Shown: in pieces, positions 38,093 through 52,853 of the stretch
How positions within the stretch are numbered: position 1 is the stretch's first letter
Layout: the number at the start of each line of letters is the position of its first letter
Origin: Wolfiporia cocos
Lineage: Eukaryota > Basidiomycota > Agaricomycetes > Polyporales > Phaeolaceae
Assembly (NCBI GenBank): GCA_029448655.1
Contig: JACCLO010000014.1
Span: 2,046,001 to 2,110,000 of the forward strand
Direction of reading: 5' to 3'
Length of the DNA stretch: 64,000 nucleotides
Program-made: the position numbers and the translations under genes
Notes under the pieces: generated by a model
Databases searched by the model: none
Told to the model about the DNA's origin: nothing
The model's input: only the letters and a program-made list of their open reading frames with translations

Positions 38093-39713
38093 GGCTCGTA
38101 AGTTAGTGTCTCGGCTCATTGTGCAGATGACATGCCTCAGCAGTAGCGGTGATGCCAAATATATTAGCCGCAGGAGGATATGGAACCCACGCACTTAGTA
38201 GCTTACAAGCGGATCGGAAAATCCAGGTGGTATGTCGATGCGACATTCGGGAAATCAGATCTTGTACAAGTAAGGCGAGTGTCTGCAAGATGTGGCTCAG
38301 TGCGAGCGCACATGGCATAGCATACATTGAGAATATCTCAATTCTGTATACTGTGCTTCTCACCCGCATTCGTTATACGGAGTCTGGTAAGTGAGTTTGG
38401 GCCCCTTCTGATAGGTACTCTGCATCACTAGACATTCTCTCCTTGCTGTCTCGGCTAACTCCAGGACGCAGCACAATCTCGTCCGGTACATGCGGATCCT
38501 CACTTAGATTGCAATTGGCTATAACGTGATGCGTGATGCGGAACGCTCATGGCAATCGAAGGGTCTCTTCTGATTGTCCGCATCACCAGCCGCCCAAGAA
38601 TCTGACTAGATGCTAAGGCGGGCCATGCCTCGAAGATATCGATTATCATCCATCATGATATCTGTTTGATGCAGCTGTTCTCCAATACACAACTGTAGCG
38701 GAAAGCGCCGTGAAATTTTCGGCAATGATCAGTATTTCCCACTCTTCTATCGGACCTGGTCCTACCAGTGGTCCTGCAATGCAATCGCAACAGCAGTGCA
38801 ATCTCGCCTACAACTGTAGGTGACCGGTAACCATGCAGTAGCAGTAAAAAAATAACACTGCGAGGTGATAGGCGTCAACATCGATGGGTCTCGGCTCAAT
38901 CGGCATTGCACCCTGGAAAATTTACAAACACATAGAGTTACTCAGCTGAACGCCGTGCATACTTCTCCGGAAAAAAGATGCGCGGTCATCTCCTATGGAA
39001 TGGACACAACGAAAACATCACAATCTCGAGAGGCGTTGATGATGATGGGCGCTCAAGAACTGCTCTCCTTGTATATGCAAAACAACATGAGACGAGCGAA
39101 AGAAGTTGCTAGTAGTGGCTGCGAATTTCTATGACTTTTGTCGAAGACAAAGGTATCTGAAGGGTGGTGACTACTAACCGCGATCGGATGCCTTTTGAAA
39201 GCCGGTCATAATGGAATGTGAATTGTGAACCACGTTGGAAATTGTGACGAGAATGATCCGTTTATGATGCTATGGTAATGGTATTGCCGCTCGTCGCTGC
39301 ACCTATACAACCTGCGACGAGCGCATGTTGAGCTTGAGATAGATAGCCTCGCTCTCAAATTCGAAATGGGTTAAGAGGATGAGGCCTGAAGGCCTGATGA
39401 AAGATGGAATTGCGCGCTGATAGGTCACAGGACTGTATTACTGCTACTACCATCAGCTCAGCCATGACGTTCTTGCGAAAAGTCTTGGGTTCGCTTGGGA
39501 AGAGAACTTGTGCGGATCAGCATGTCTTCGCGAAGCTGTGGTAATTGGCCCCCGACTTGATGATATGCGCTGGCATTGTATGCTGATTAGCGCGACCCGG
39601 TCTGATTTGTTGCTAGGAACATATAGCATATTCCGCGTGCTGACTGCACATAAAAAGCCCATGGCTCTGAACGAGCTCACCGCTCTACCTTCAAATCGCA
39701 AACGTACCACGAT
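38093..39713. other. No gene recognised
   Basis: About 1.6 kb between biotin ligase and ICMT-like copy E. Open frames of up to 89 codons lack recognisable motifs. A short segment, gcctcgaagatatc at about 38628, also occurs at about 23086, the only hint of a shared repeat. Confidence 0.45.
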
Positions 39714-40480
39714 ATGCAACCAATCTTACTCAAGGCGCCACTACTCTTGGCTGGCGCTTTTGGAGTCCACATAGGCCTTACCGATCCCAATCCTTCCGTC
39801 CCGCGCACCGACATGCAGCGATTTGGAGTGCCTGACATCGCGTCGAAAACTCAGACATGGCAGACGCTACTTACCAGGGTGTGTCTGAATGGCTAATTCG
39901 ATATTTCATGTGCTAATTTTCGAAGGTCGGTACATGGTCCGCAGCATGCTGTGAAATACTGGCGATACTCGCTACCTTACAGATCAAGGGCATGCCCGAT
40001 TGGCTAGCACATTATTTAATCCCGCGCGGTACCGTTGTTGTGGATCATCTCCATATTACCCCCATCTTCATCACCGGTATAGTGCTCCAAGTGTTGGGCG
40101 CCGCTTTCCGGATCGCCTGCTACCGAACGCTCGGACGACATTTCACCTACGTGTTATCGATGCGCGAAGACCATAAACTGGTCACCGCCGGCCCGTACTC
40201 TATCGTGCGCCACCCGGCCTACACAGCGCTGATCATGCAATATATCGGGACGTTGATGGTTCATCTTGGAGAGGGTTCATGGTTGATCGAGAGCGGCATT
40301 TTAGACTCGATCGTTAGCCGTATCGCAATGGGGGCATGGGTGGCAGATGCGATTGCTTTGTGGATCATGATGATTTCTAGAACCGACAGGGAAGATAGAA
40401 CTCTGAAGGAGAAGTTCGGTGCTCAATGGGTGCAATGGTCGAAGCAGACGCCTTATAGACTAGTCCCTGGTATATACTGA
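39714..40480 (+). CDS. ICMT-like membrane methyltransferase copy E
   Basis: Two exons, 39714-39878 and 39926-40480, give 239 residues; the 47-base intron has a tgctaat branch-like site and sits at the same phase-0 point as in the paralogues. Exon 1 reads MQPILLKAPLLLAGAFGVH then LTDPNPSVP. Exon 2 has VDHLHITPIFITGIVLQVLG, CYRTLGRHFTYVLSMREDHKL, the SAM-binding AGPYSIVRHPAYTA, GEGSWL, and REDRTLKEKFGAQW...TPYRLVPGIY. Membrane passes and the C-terminal amphipathic region match the ICMT/PEMT fold. It lies farthest from the others and shares TPYRLxPGxY with A and B rather than TRYRLVPxL with C and D. Probably functional; substrate unknown. Confidence 0.85.
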
Positions 40481-41883
40481 AGGCTGACCTCGACGAAATT
40501 TAAAATTATACTGTTAATATTTTATTCATCACCCCGGAATCTCCAATGTGCCGCCGACGAGTTCGCGTGTGAGCTTTTGGCGAATAATGTACATAGTCGT
40601 GGATATGTAAGAACGTTGTGCTATTGTACATAACAGCGCGACATTTGACATACCAATAGAAATTTTACGATATATATGGTGACCTTGTCAGGCGCAGAAG
40701 GGCGCATTGACTAAGCAATCGCTGCTTATGCAGACGAATCGAAATACCATGCAGGTCGAACGACGAACAGACAACACCAAAAAGCGGCGCAGTGCCCCTT
40801 CGTCAGCAGCCCGCGATGAGGTGAGTTCTGTGATAATCTCAAATCCGACGATGTGATATGTGGCGTAGACAATCTATCTGAGAGTCAGTTGGTTGCGTAG
40901 AAACTTTCTTTATGCCGTCTGTGCTTAGCTATCGAAATTGATGTGAGGGCCACATCTGCTGCGTTTCTAATCAGGAGACGAACGGCTAGATGCTGGTGGA
41001 AGATTATCAGATTTACGTGATTGAAGAAATGTGGATCTTACGTGTACAGCGCTACACTTTCAATCATGATTGCGAGAGTGCTCTGGAAGAGACGTAAAGT
41101 GGCATCGTGACCCACAGAGAGATTGATTGAGGACCTTGGCTCGAATGCTTGTTACCTCCAAATTCGCCACGCGATCATAGCTAGATGTTGTGAAGTTATT
41201 CTCATATAGCACCTATTAACCTTTTATCCAACTTTGCAATAGAGACATCTGCACTATATAAATTCAACACGACTATAGTTGGAGCCAAAACGAAAATACT
41301 AAGGCTGCTAATATGACGTTTCCTACGTCGTTCAGCATCACATTTGCTGCTTTCGCGCAAGCGCCGGGCAAGGAGCCACTGCAGTGATAGGACTAAGTTA
41401 TGATCACAAAATGATTACTGAGATCGCTTGCAAGCTAGATTCCCGACTTTTTACGTGATAAGCGCTGAACTATGGGGCATAACACTTCTTTACTTGTAAA
41501 ACCAAAAATGGAATTTGATAGCAGAGATCTTGTATATGCCTATGTACACGCTTGACCTGTCAAACTAGCTATGTAGTTCGGTCGCATAGCGGATCACATA
41601 GGCCCGGGAGCGGATCAGTTTGGGATCCCTCACTCCGAGCTGATCTTGGAGCGACGATCATAAACCCTTCCGATAAGTCTCGCAGCTGCAGCCGAAAGCT
41701 GTCGTTCAGTATAATTCGCGCCATATTGCATGATGGTATTGCACAAGGCTACAGGCATATGATAGTGATACAGGCTCAAATCGACACACTAATTCCCAAA
41801 CACCCGCAACTCTGACTATAAGACATGTGTGAATGTCAAGATCCCGGAATAAAGTCCGAGGATATTATTCATCAATACTTCCT
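40481..41883. other. No gene recognised
   Basis: About 1.4 kb of AT-richer sequence between ICMT-like copy E and the convergent C2 protein gene. No exon, RNA gene or bounded repeat recognised. Confidence 0.45.
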
Positions 41884-44800
41884 TCATACCTCCGTCTCGA
41901 CATCAGGCTGCCTGGAGTGCATTTTGAAACGGTGCTTGACGGCATGGGCGCCTTCCTCTACATTATCCTTCACCCACTGCGCCGTCCTAGCCGGTTTGAA
42001 CTGCATGACTCCCCTATGGTCACGGTGCAGTTCTTTCTCGTGCTGCTTCCACTCTCGGAGCTTCTCCACTGGACCTTTCTTCTTATTGTCGCTTGTGCCC
42101 TCATCGCTCGAGTCGTCTTCCTCGTGTGAGTTTGAGCCATGTTCGCGGAGGTGACCATGGCTTTGCTCGTCTTCGACCTCTTCGGTCGATACGATGGTAT
42201 TCGTACCTTCCACCGCGGCCTCCTCTCCCTCTGCAGCAGTGTTGCCAGATGAACTGTTAACAGGTCCGCCCGTCATTGTGCGGTCGATGACGACAGGCCC
42301 TGCGTCGTGGCCATTTGCCACTTTGGTATCACGACTCTCCCCCGCATGATGGTTCTCGGGAATCTGTTCGTCCATGTTGCCGACATTCTCCCGCATCCCT
42401 GCAGCCTTCTGCCTGTCGTATTCGTCCCACGCTCCGCGCTTCTTTGCACCCGCGCCACCCATGAGTTTATGGTGGCACGCGGAGATCCCGGGACGGAAAA
42501 CGATATCAAGTTGTACGGTGCCGATCTTCTCGACCTTCTCTTTGTCCGAGTCCCAGTACGAGAGATCACCGTCAGGCGGCACGTAATTCAGCTTCAGACG
42601 CGAGTAATTGCCATGCTTGGCTTGCCAGAGCGCCACCTCCACTTGACCTTCCTCATGATCGGCGAGGTCACGCAGCCAGAGCACCGCGAGGGCTCTCCGC
42701 GCCGACGTCTTGAATGCAGACGCATATTTAAATGAGATCAGGAGAGACGTGCCATAGCGCTGGCGGACCGGGATGTTGGAGGCCTCCTTGGCCGACCACG
42801 TGACTCCCCCATCATCGAGCCTCTCCGCTTTCTTGCGTGAGACCTTGCCAATTGCTGGCGCCGTCGTTGTCTTCATGCGAACCTCGCAATTGGAGAGATC
42901 ATGTTCTGACCTGACTGTCACATTACGGACCTCGATCGTGCCGGTGTCGAACCCCAGCAGGTTGGGAGGAAGCTTTGCTTCCACTGGTCTAAACAAGAGA
43001 GATATCCGGATGCGGCCGTGTCCAACACCTTTTTCGAGGGAATAGAATTGTGTGACTTCGGATGCATTGACGAAGAGATCTGAGAGCTGCAAGGATGTCA
43101 GCATTATCATAGGCTCAGAGATTGAGGAGTTACCTTCATGAATACTACTCCCAGAACCGCATCATTCTCCCTCATCCGGCGGTCTTTGACGGTCACGGTT
43201 ACATGTGCTTTCCTCCAATCTCTGACAAAACGTTCCGTGCCCGCGTTAAACATAGGAGAGCTAGTGATTGGCTTAACTCGCGTCTCGTACAGCTATGATG
43301 GTAGTTAGTCATCGTCGCCGCGCTAACTACTGACGGATTAAACATACCAACTCATCATTTAACGAGCTTAGCGGTTTCGTAAGTCCCAGAGCCATTCTAA
43401 AGCAGGTAGCACTCACATTGTGCAGTACGAGGACGGCAGCCCCTCCGCTTCCTCCTGCGTCTCCTCGCCTGCATCCTGCCCCTTCTCTCCATCCTCCCCC
43501 TTCCTCTCCTCCCCACCCAGCCTCACCGTCAAGTCGCGTATTTCATGCACCTGCATGCTCAGAATGCCCGACGGCAGCTCCGGGTCTGGCGGCGTAACAA
43601 GCACCGCCGCCTCTAGGTCGTTCAGCGCGACCGCGCGCGCCTCTTTGAACTCAGGCTGCGCACGCAAGTCCTCCGGAATGCCCGGGTCAGCGCCGTCCGT
43701 GACGAGCGCGGAGTTGGGCGCGAGCTTGCCGTAGTACCCGACAGTGTACTCAATTGAGCCGGGCCGGTGCTTCGAGTCGGGGCTCGAGAGCGAGGAGATG
43801 CGCCGTACGGGTTTTGCGCGCTGGCGGATGAGCTCGACGATGTCCACCTCGTGGAAGCCGAGCATGTCATCCTTTCCGAACATTGTCAGTGCACGATCTG
43901 AGGGTATCGATGAGCTCGAGATGCTACTCACCACGCTCACGCGGTCCGAGTCCCAGAGCTGGAAGCTCAGTTTCTCCCTGAGCTTCACCGTGTTCACGTC
44001 TACCAGAACGATAGCCGTCTCTTCGAATACCGGGTTCAGGTCGCCTTTGATGATCCGTGTAGAATAAAGTGGCCTCCCGAGACGCGAGAATGTCAGTGTC
44101 ACGTACGGGTCTATTGAATAGAAGAGTGGTGTGTGAAGGTGAAGGGTTAGCCGCCAACGTAACGAGCGGTCAACACTTCCACGTACCAGAGCCACCGCCG
44201 GTATCTGCGCTCTCGAGTCCTGTCGCACGATGGATGTGGACCACCAACACGCCGATTGTAAGCGTGTCTGTAGCCTGGCGTTAGTGCGATGTTCGCAATC
44301 TAAAGACGAAACCAACCTTTCTTTATGTCGTCTCCACTGATGATTTTCTGCAGGTCAATTGTCAGGCTCTTTGGTGCAACGTACTCCGCGACAGCCGTGT
44401 TTATCGCGCTCGACACGAACCCCGAGATGAACGGGATGTTCATCACGTTCGGTAGCTTCTCACTAAGTGGTACAGCGGAGACTGTGATATGTGGCAGTCC
44501 GAGCAGCGTGACCATGGCCGTCTTGACACTGCGGAAGGGCCAGTCAGTATCGCGAATAACAGTCATCAGAAATCATAACAGACAATGGTGGGCTGGAGAT
44601 GAGCTGTAGACAGGCGCGCGCAGTTCCCACTGCTCCTGTGACTTCTACCCATACAGCTGAAACATCTCAATTAGCACATTCAGTGAACGGCTCAAGAATG
44701 CGCCACGAGTCTTACGAAATCGCATGCCGACGATGCCACGGAGACCAACGAAGAACTCCACAAGCAAGCTGAACCATCTCGTCAATACCAGGGCTCAGTC

Positions 44801-45962
44801 ATCATAAGTGCCTACATACTGGATATTCTTTGCTTTGCTCTGCGCCGTGTCTCCACTGGGTAGCCCACGGTACGCAAACGATATTTCTAAGTTGACATGG
44901 TCCACGCTAAGGGCCTCACGGTCCTCCGGGCTCAAACTTTGTGAGTCTACCTCGAGCGACGCGCCGATAGCGTCGCCGCCATCGCCGCGGGCATCAGGGA
45001 GCGAGCGGATAGCTGTGATGCGCGCAGCGTTCGAACCTAAACCCACATCAGAGATCCGGATCGAGTGCTATACTCATATTAATGAATATCCTCTTGAAGA
45101 AAAGAGTGTATACACGTACTACAAAGGATGGTGCAGACGACTGCATGATGTCTTCCACCATGTCGACCAGCGTGGCGAACCTATACAGACTGCCTCAGCT
45201 ATTGGAGAGTTCATGTGCGTGCATCCGCTACACGTACGTGTCCGGGTTAATAATTGGCCAGACGCCACGCAGGATGGTATTCAGCCATTCGGTGCTCTCG
45301 CGCGTGCGCTCTGCGCCTTCAACCTGTCCCTCACCGTCGAAGTCGGAGCCAGCGCACAGGCCGCGGATGCGCTCTGCGTGCCATGCGCGATCATCGAAGT
45401 CGCCGATGGATATGTTGCGCATGCGAAAGTGGAGCGTGTATGCGAGGAATGTGGGTAGTAAGAACAGAAGTATACGCGAGAGTAGTGATGCCACGAAGAG
45501 GCTTGACATGAGGAATGAAAGTGTGTATGCGGCGCATATATACAGAATGCTAGTAGAGGTCGCCGAGACTACAGTCTCGCGGTGCCGTGTGAGGTCTCAA
45601 GAGTGCATCATAAATAATGAGTAAGTCAATCTTCGATGTAACGAATGGAGATGCATACCTGGAGGAGGGAATTCATGCCGCAGAACATTCTCGCCCTCCG
45701 AGGTCAAGTCAAGCTCCTCATCCGCGTTGCGAATATCCAAGTCTTCGCCTGTTGTTGGGTCGCGGACGCGCATACAGTGACCCTTAGCGAGCCTGCGTGC
45801 AGTCTCCTCCGTCTCCTTCTCGTCTCGCTGGTCGCTCCTGTCCTGTAGTTGCTGAGCCTTCGCGTCAGTTGCCTTCTCCGGGTTTACAAGCGAGGTAAGT
45901 TTTGTGGCAATCTGCGGGACAGGATTCTTTCCCGAGTAGGGCTCTGAGAGTTTGTGTGCCAT
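41884..45962 (-). CDS. SMP- and C2-domain membrane tether (tricalbin/Mug190-like)
   Basis: Resembles tricalbins/extended synaptotagmins and fission yeast Mug190, ER-anchored proteins that tether membranes and move lipids. Start ATG 45962 (MAHKLSEPYSGKNPVPQ), with a charged cytosolic head. A hydrophobic stretch (SSLFVASLLSRILLFLLPTF, about 45500) is the membrane anchor. The SMP domain starts FDDRAWHAERIRGL and runs through ESTEWLNTILRGVWPIINPD to about 44400. C2 domains follow: PYVTLTFSRLGRPLYSTRI with LNPVFEE and FQLWDSDRVS (about 44100-43900), and a later one around 43150-42900. The C-terminal 350 residues include VEVALWQAKHGNYSRL and a long acidic, low-complexity tail ending RQPDVETEV. About ten short introns, which I did not all place exactly. 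Confidence 0.82.
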
Positions 45963-46891
45963 CCTGCTGCAGGTTGTCAGAGATGGTAATGATGATTTTG
46001 CGATGCAATGCTATAAAATCGGTGCATACGACCCAAGGTGGAATCTAGCGCAACGAGTCCGCTGGGAGTTGCTTGGGAAACTGCGGACAATTCTCCACTC
46101 TTTTATGTATTAGGGTTACCGCAGTTCTAGCCGTATGTCATAGGTGGGGTGGTTGTTGATCCCACGCCGCGAGCAGACTTCACTAGAATCGGATCAGCTT
46201 CCACTCCTAGTGTAGTCTGCAGAGTATATGATTGGTTCAAATAATCTATCGTCGCGTCTCGCAGAGGTTTAGGCCAGATGGAGCGCGCTTGACAAGGGAT
46301 CAAACGCGGGGCTGATAGACTTCGTGCATCCAAAATAGGCAGGTGCTGTGGATCGCGTCCTGTAACGCTAGAGCCGCAGACTGCAGAGATCGAAGTAATT
46401 GTAAAGTGCCAAGAATACAGCACAGTATGTCCCACGACGCAGAACAGGTGGTGAGCAACTATGGATTTGGTGTCAGTGCTTAAACGTTGATGTTTGATGA
46501 CTGTCCAGAAGTGAGGAAGTTTAATCCAGAATTACGCCAGAATTTCACTGCACCGTAGACATCGATATCGTGATTTGGAGTGGGGGCCGTCAACAAATAC
46601 CTGGATGCCGACTCAAAATACCTGGATGCCGACCCAGCATACCAGAATTAATTCATGACCTCGCAGTCACCATTTAAAGATGTAGATGTAAATCCCAACC
46701 TATGGATATAGGGGCTGAACGGTAGTTATGTCATCCAAGTCTCAGGCATCATGATTGTTCAGTATTTCAGTCTTAACACAACAACATAGTGTGAGTACAA
46801 CGGAGAAAAGTCTCAGTGGTATCCAGGACGTGTCCAGTAACCAGGATCTGCTTGCGATTCCCTACATCCATCTACATCCGTTGCAAAGGGC
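45963..46891. other. No gene; small tandem repeat
   Basis: Space between the C2 gene promoter and the 3' end of the first fucose synthase. It contains a direct repeat of 22 bases (aaatacctggatgccgac plus spacer) twice at about 46598-46640. No exon recognised. Confidence 0.5.
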
Positions 46892-50324
<3,433 letters not shown>

Positions 50325-50415
50325 GAGTCTAGATTGTCAATGCTATGAAGAGTTCGTAATCTACGCGAATCATCAGGATGCGTCGGTGTGATGCATAAGT
50401 CATGCTGTCTACTGA

Positions 50416-52227
50416 TTACTTCTCTGCCGTGTACTGTGATGTCGCTGCCTTGGCCTCTCGTCGCGTTTTGATAGCTGTGACGATGCCGACGACGCCCAGG
50501 ATTGAGCTGCCCGCTGCTAGCAGTACTCCGGTGAAGACGATCAACCTATCGAAACCGGCCTGGTTCACGGTCGTCAGGAATGCACCGGCTGTGGGTGTGC
50601 CCACTAGATTTGCGATGCCGACAAGCAGGTATAGTGCACCTATGAGACATTCAGTATCTACATCATTGATCATTGCTAGTGAATGAAAGCGGACATACCC
50701 AGTCGCGCGCCATAGACCTCAATTGGTGAGATCGTATAGATATACGCTGGTAAAAGTGAGACAAATGCTCCTACGCGGTTGTGAGATTTTGAAGTTGCGC
50801 CAATGAATAGATCAATTGGTATTACTGACCGGTAAACAGTCCGTACATCGCTGCGAAGGCGGTGATCTCGGTAGCGTTGCGGGCCGGAAGCCACAACGCG
50901 AGCGTGAACAAACTGGCAATAAGAGTTGACGGCACCAAGACGGTCAGACTAGCCAATCATTCGTGAGCCAGTGTGCAGGCCTAAAGGGGAGATTATTTAT
51001 TACCATCCCCATCTGTCGGCCATGAGTCCCGGGAAAATTCGAGAAGGCAGACCGAACGCATTGATGATGGGAAGCAAATATATGGCGTAATCGTTGGGGA
51101 CTCCGCGGAAGGTCGCATATATCTGGATGTAAAAATACGGGATGAAGATGGCGTAAAAGACGCTGCAGGGAAGGCACAATGTCAGAAGTATAAGCGTTTA
51201 CAGCTATTCGCCCGGCTCACAGAAATCCGCCGATGCCTGCACAGACATATTTCCAGTCGCGGAAGCCGTTGAGATCAACGAGTCCTCTTAGCGAAATTGT
51301 CCGCGATGGAGGCAGACGGGTGCGGATAGTGAGGCAAGCGATGGTGAGGCAGCCAAGACAAATGAAAGCAACCGCGCGCACGGCCCAGGGGAACCCAACC
51401 ATCGGAATCAGACGCTGGAGCATGATTGGGATGAACACTCCGCCGACTGAACTCCCAGATGCGATCACGCCAATTGCATACGCTCTTCTGCGCTTGAACC
51501 AGTGTCCGGCGACTGCCATCGTTGGATTGAATCTGAGCAAACGTTAGTTTCGTCAGTTCACAAACTCAAAGATAATGCATTAAAGTCCGCACATGCATGC
51601 CAAACCCAATCCGAATCCGAGTCCTTGGGCAAGAAACAGCTGATATGGCTTGTCCGGCTGAACCAGGGACACCATCATCAGTGAGAATACGATGAAGAAA
51701 GATCCCAGAGGAATCAAGACCTATGCAAATCCTGACTCAGTTATCATCCTTCATGATGGAGAGCAAACGTACGCCCGTGCCATATGCATCGTAGACTCTG
51801 CCTACGACAGTTCCTCCCGAATAAAGGAAGAACAACTGTATGGCACCAATAAGGGCGATTGTAGAGGACGACGAGTTAGCCAGCAGCGTCGCTGAATAGT
51901 AATCTTGAAAGACGCCCTGATGACAACATACGCTATGTCGTCAATCGCAATACGCCGGTAAGTCTACTAAGCCCGACTCACGTATGCATTGACGACCCCG
52001 AATGTGGCGACAAATGCGAAGAATCCTCCCCAGACGGTGGCCCAAGCTTGCAAACCGCCCTCAGGGAAGTCGGACACGGGAGCTGTCACTGGTGATACCT
52101 CTTGGTTCTGCGCCGTTTCTCCTCCTTTCTTCTCCGGGTCACAATCCATCGTAGGAGACCATGAGTGCGACGTCGAAGAAGAGGTCGGGCTCGTCTGGGG
52201 CATACTGTCTGTCTGGTACTCATGCAT
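50416..52227 (-). CDS. MFS transporter, monocarboxylate-porter type
   Basis: A 12-pass major facilitator of the monocarboxylate transporter-like family that is abundant in fungi. Start ATG 52227 (MHEYQTDSMPQTSP); a Ser/Thr/Pro-rich cytosolic head runs to PEGGLQAWATVWGGFFAF, the family's typical entry to helix 1. Later exons read SATLLANSSSSTIALIGAIQ and VVGRVYDAYGT (about 51900-51780), then PTMAVAGHWFKRRRAYAIGV (loop with the basic cluster), ASGSSVGGVFIPIMLQRL (51450), and the last exon GALYLLVGIANLVGTPTAGAF and LLAAGSSILGVVGI, ending SQYTAEK. Short introns interrupt almost every helix pair. Substrate unknown; the nearby fucose genes are not evidence for a sugar, since they are convergent and not co-oriented. 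Confidence 0.82.
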
Positions 52228-52853
52228 GTTGCATCGTCGAGTGAAAGTTCAGCAAGTAAGCAGGCTGCTTAGTATATCACACAGTACTGCCGATCTTTGG
52301 TCTCATGTTCTGGGAAATTAGTCAGGAAGTGACAGTAGCTATAACTCACTCATGTTGATTCACTTCAGGACCACCTTCTCCACGGAAGGTCACATCGTGG
52401 GATCACGCTACACCAATTATGCTGCAACATCATGGCGCTGAACGCGACAGTATCGCAGATTATGCATGCCACTGATCATGAGTCTATTGCCACAAGGTTT
52501 CAAGCTCTTGAAACTTGAAATTTCAAGTTTCGAGCCGAGCGCACGGCTGACCGGAGCTCCGCGTGCGAATATGGGCGCCAACTGGCTGAGATTGTTTCAG
52601 TTTCGACCGATATGTTGCCGATACCTCGCCATGTTATAAAAGGTCTCACACAAATGACGAGCTTGTTAGAGGACGGGCAATTGATATTTACAACGTTGCC
52701 ATCGCTGATCAAGGATACGATGCCTGGTGTTCAAACAACATACGAATGGACAACGATAACCTGCACGTTCGAGGGCACTTTAGCCTCAGAACGGTAACAC
52801 ATAGCCGTCGGATGTGGCCAAACTACCAGTAAAGCCTTCCTCATGCCGTAAAT
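52228..52853. other. Intergenic with a 22-bp perfect palindrome
   Basis: Upstream of the MFS gene and downstream of the cyclin gene. At 52510-52531 GAAACTTGAAATTTCAAGTTTC is its own reverse complement. It is 283 bases from the MFS start codon and could be a dimer-binding site, though this is not testable here. No exon recognised. Confidence 0.5.
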
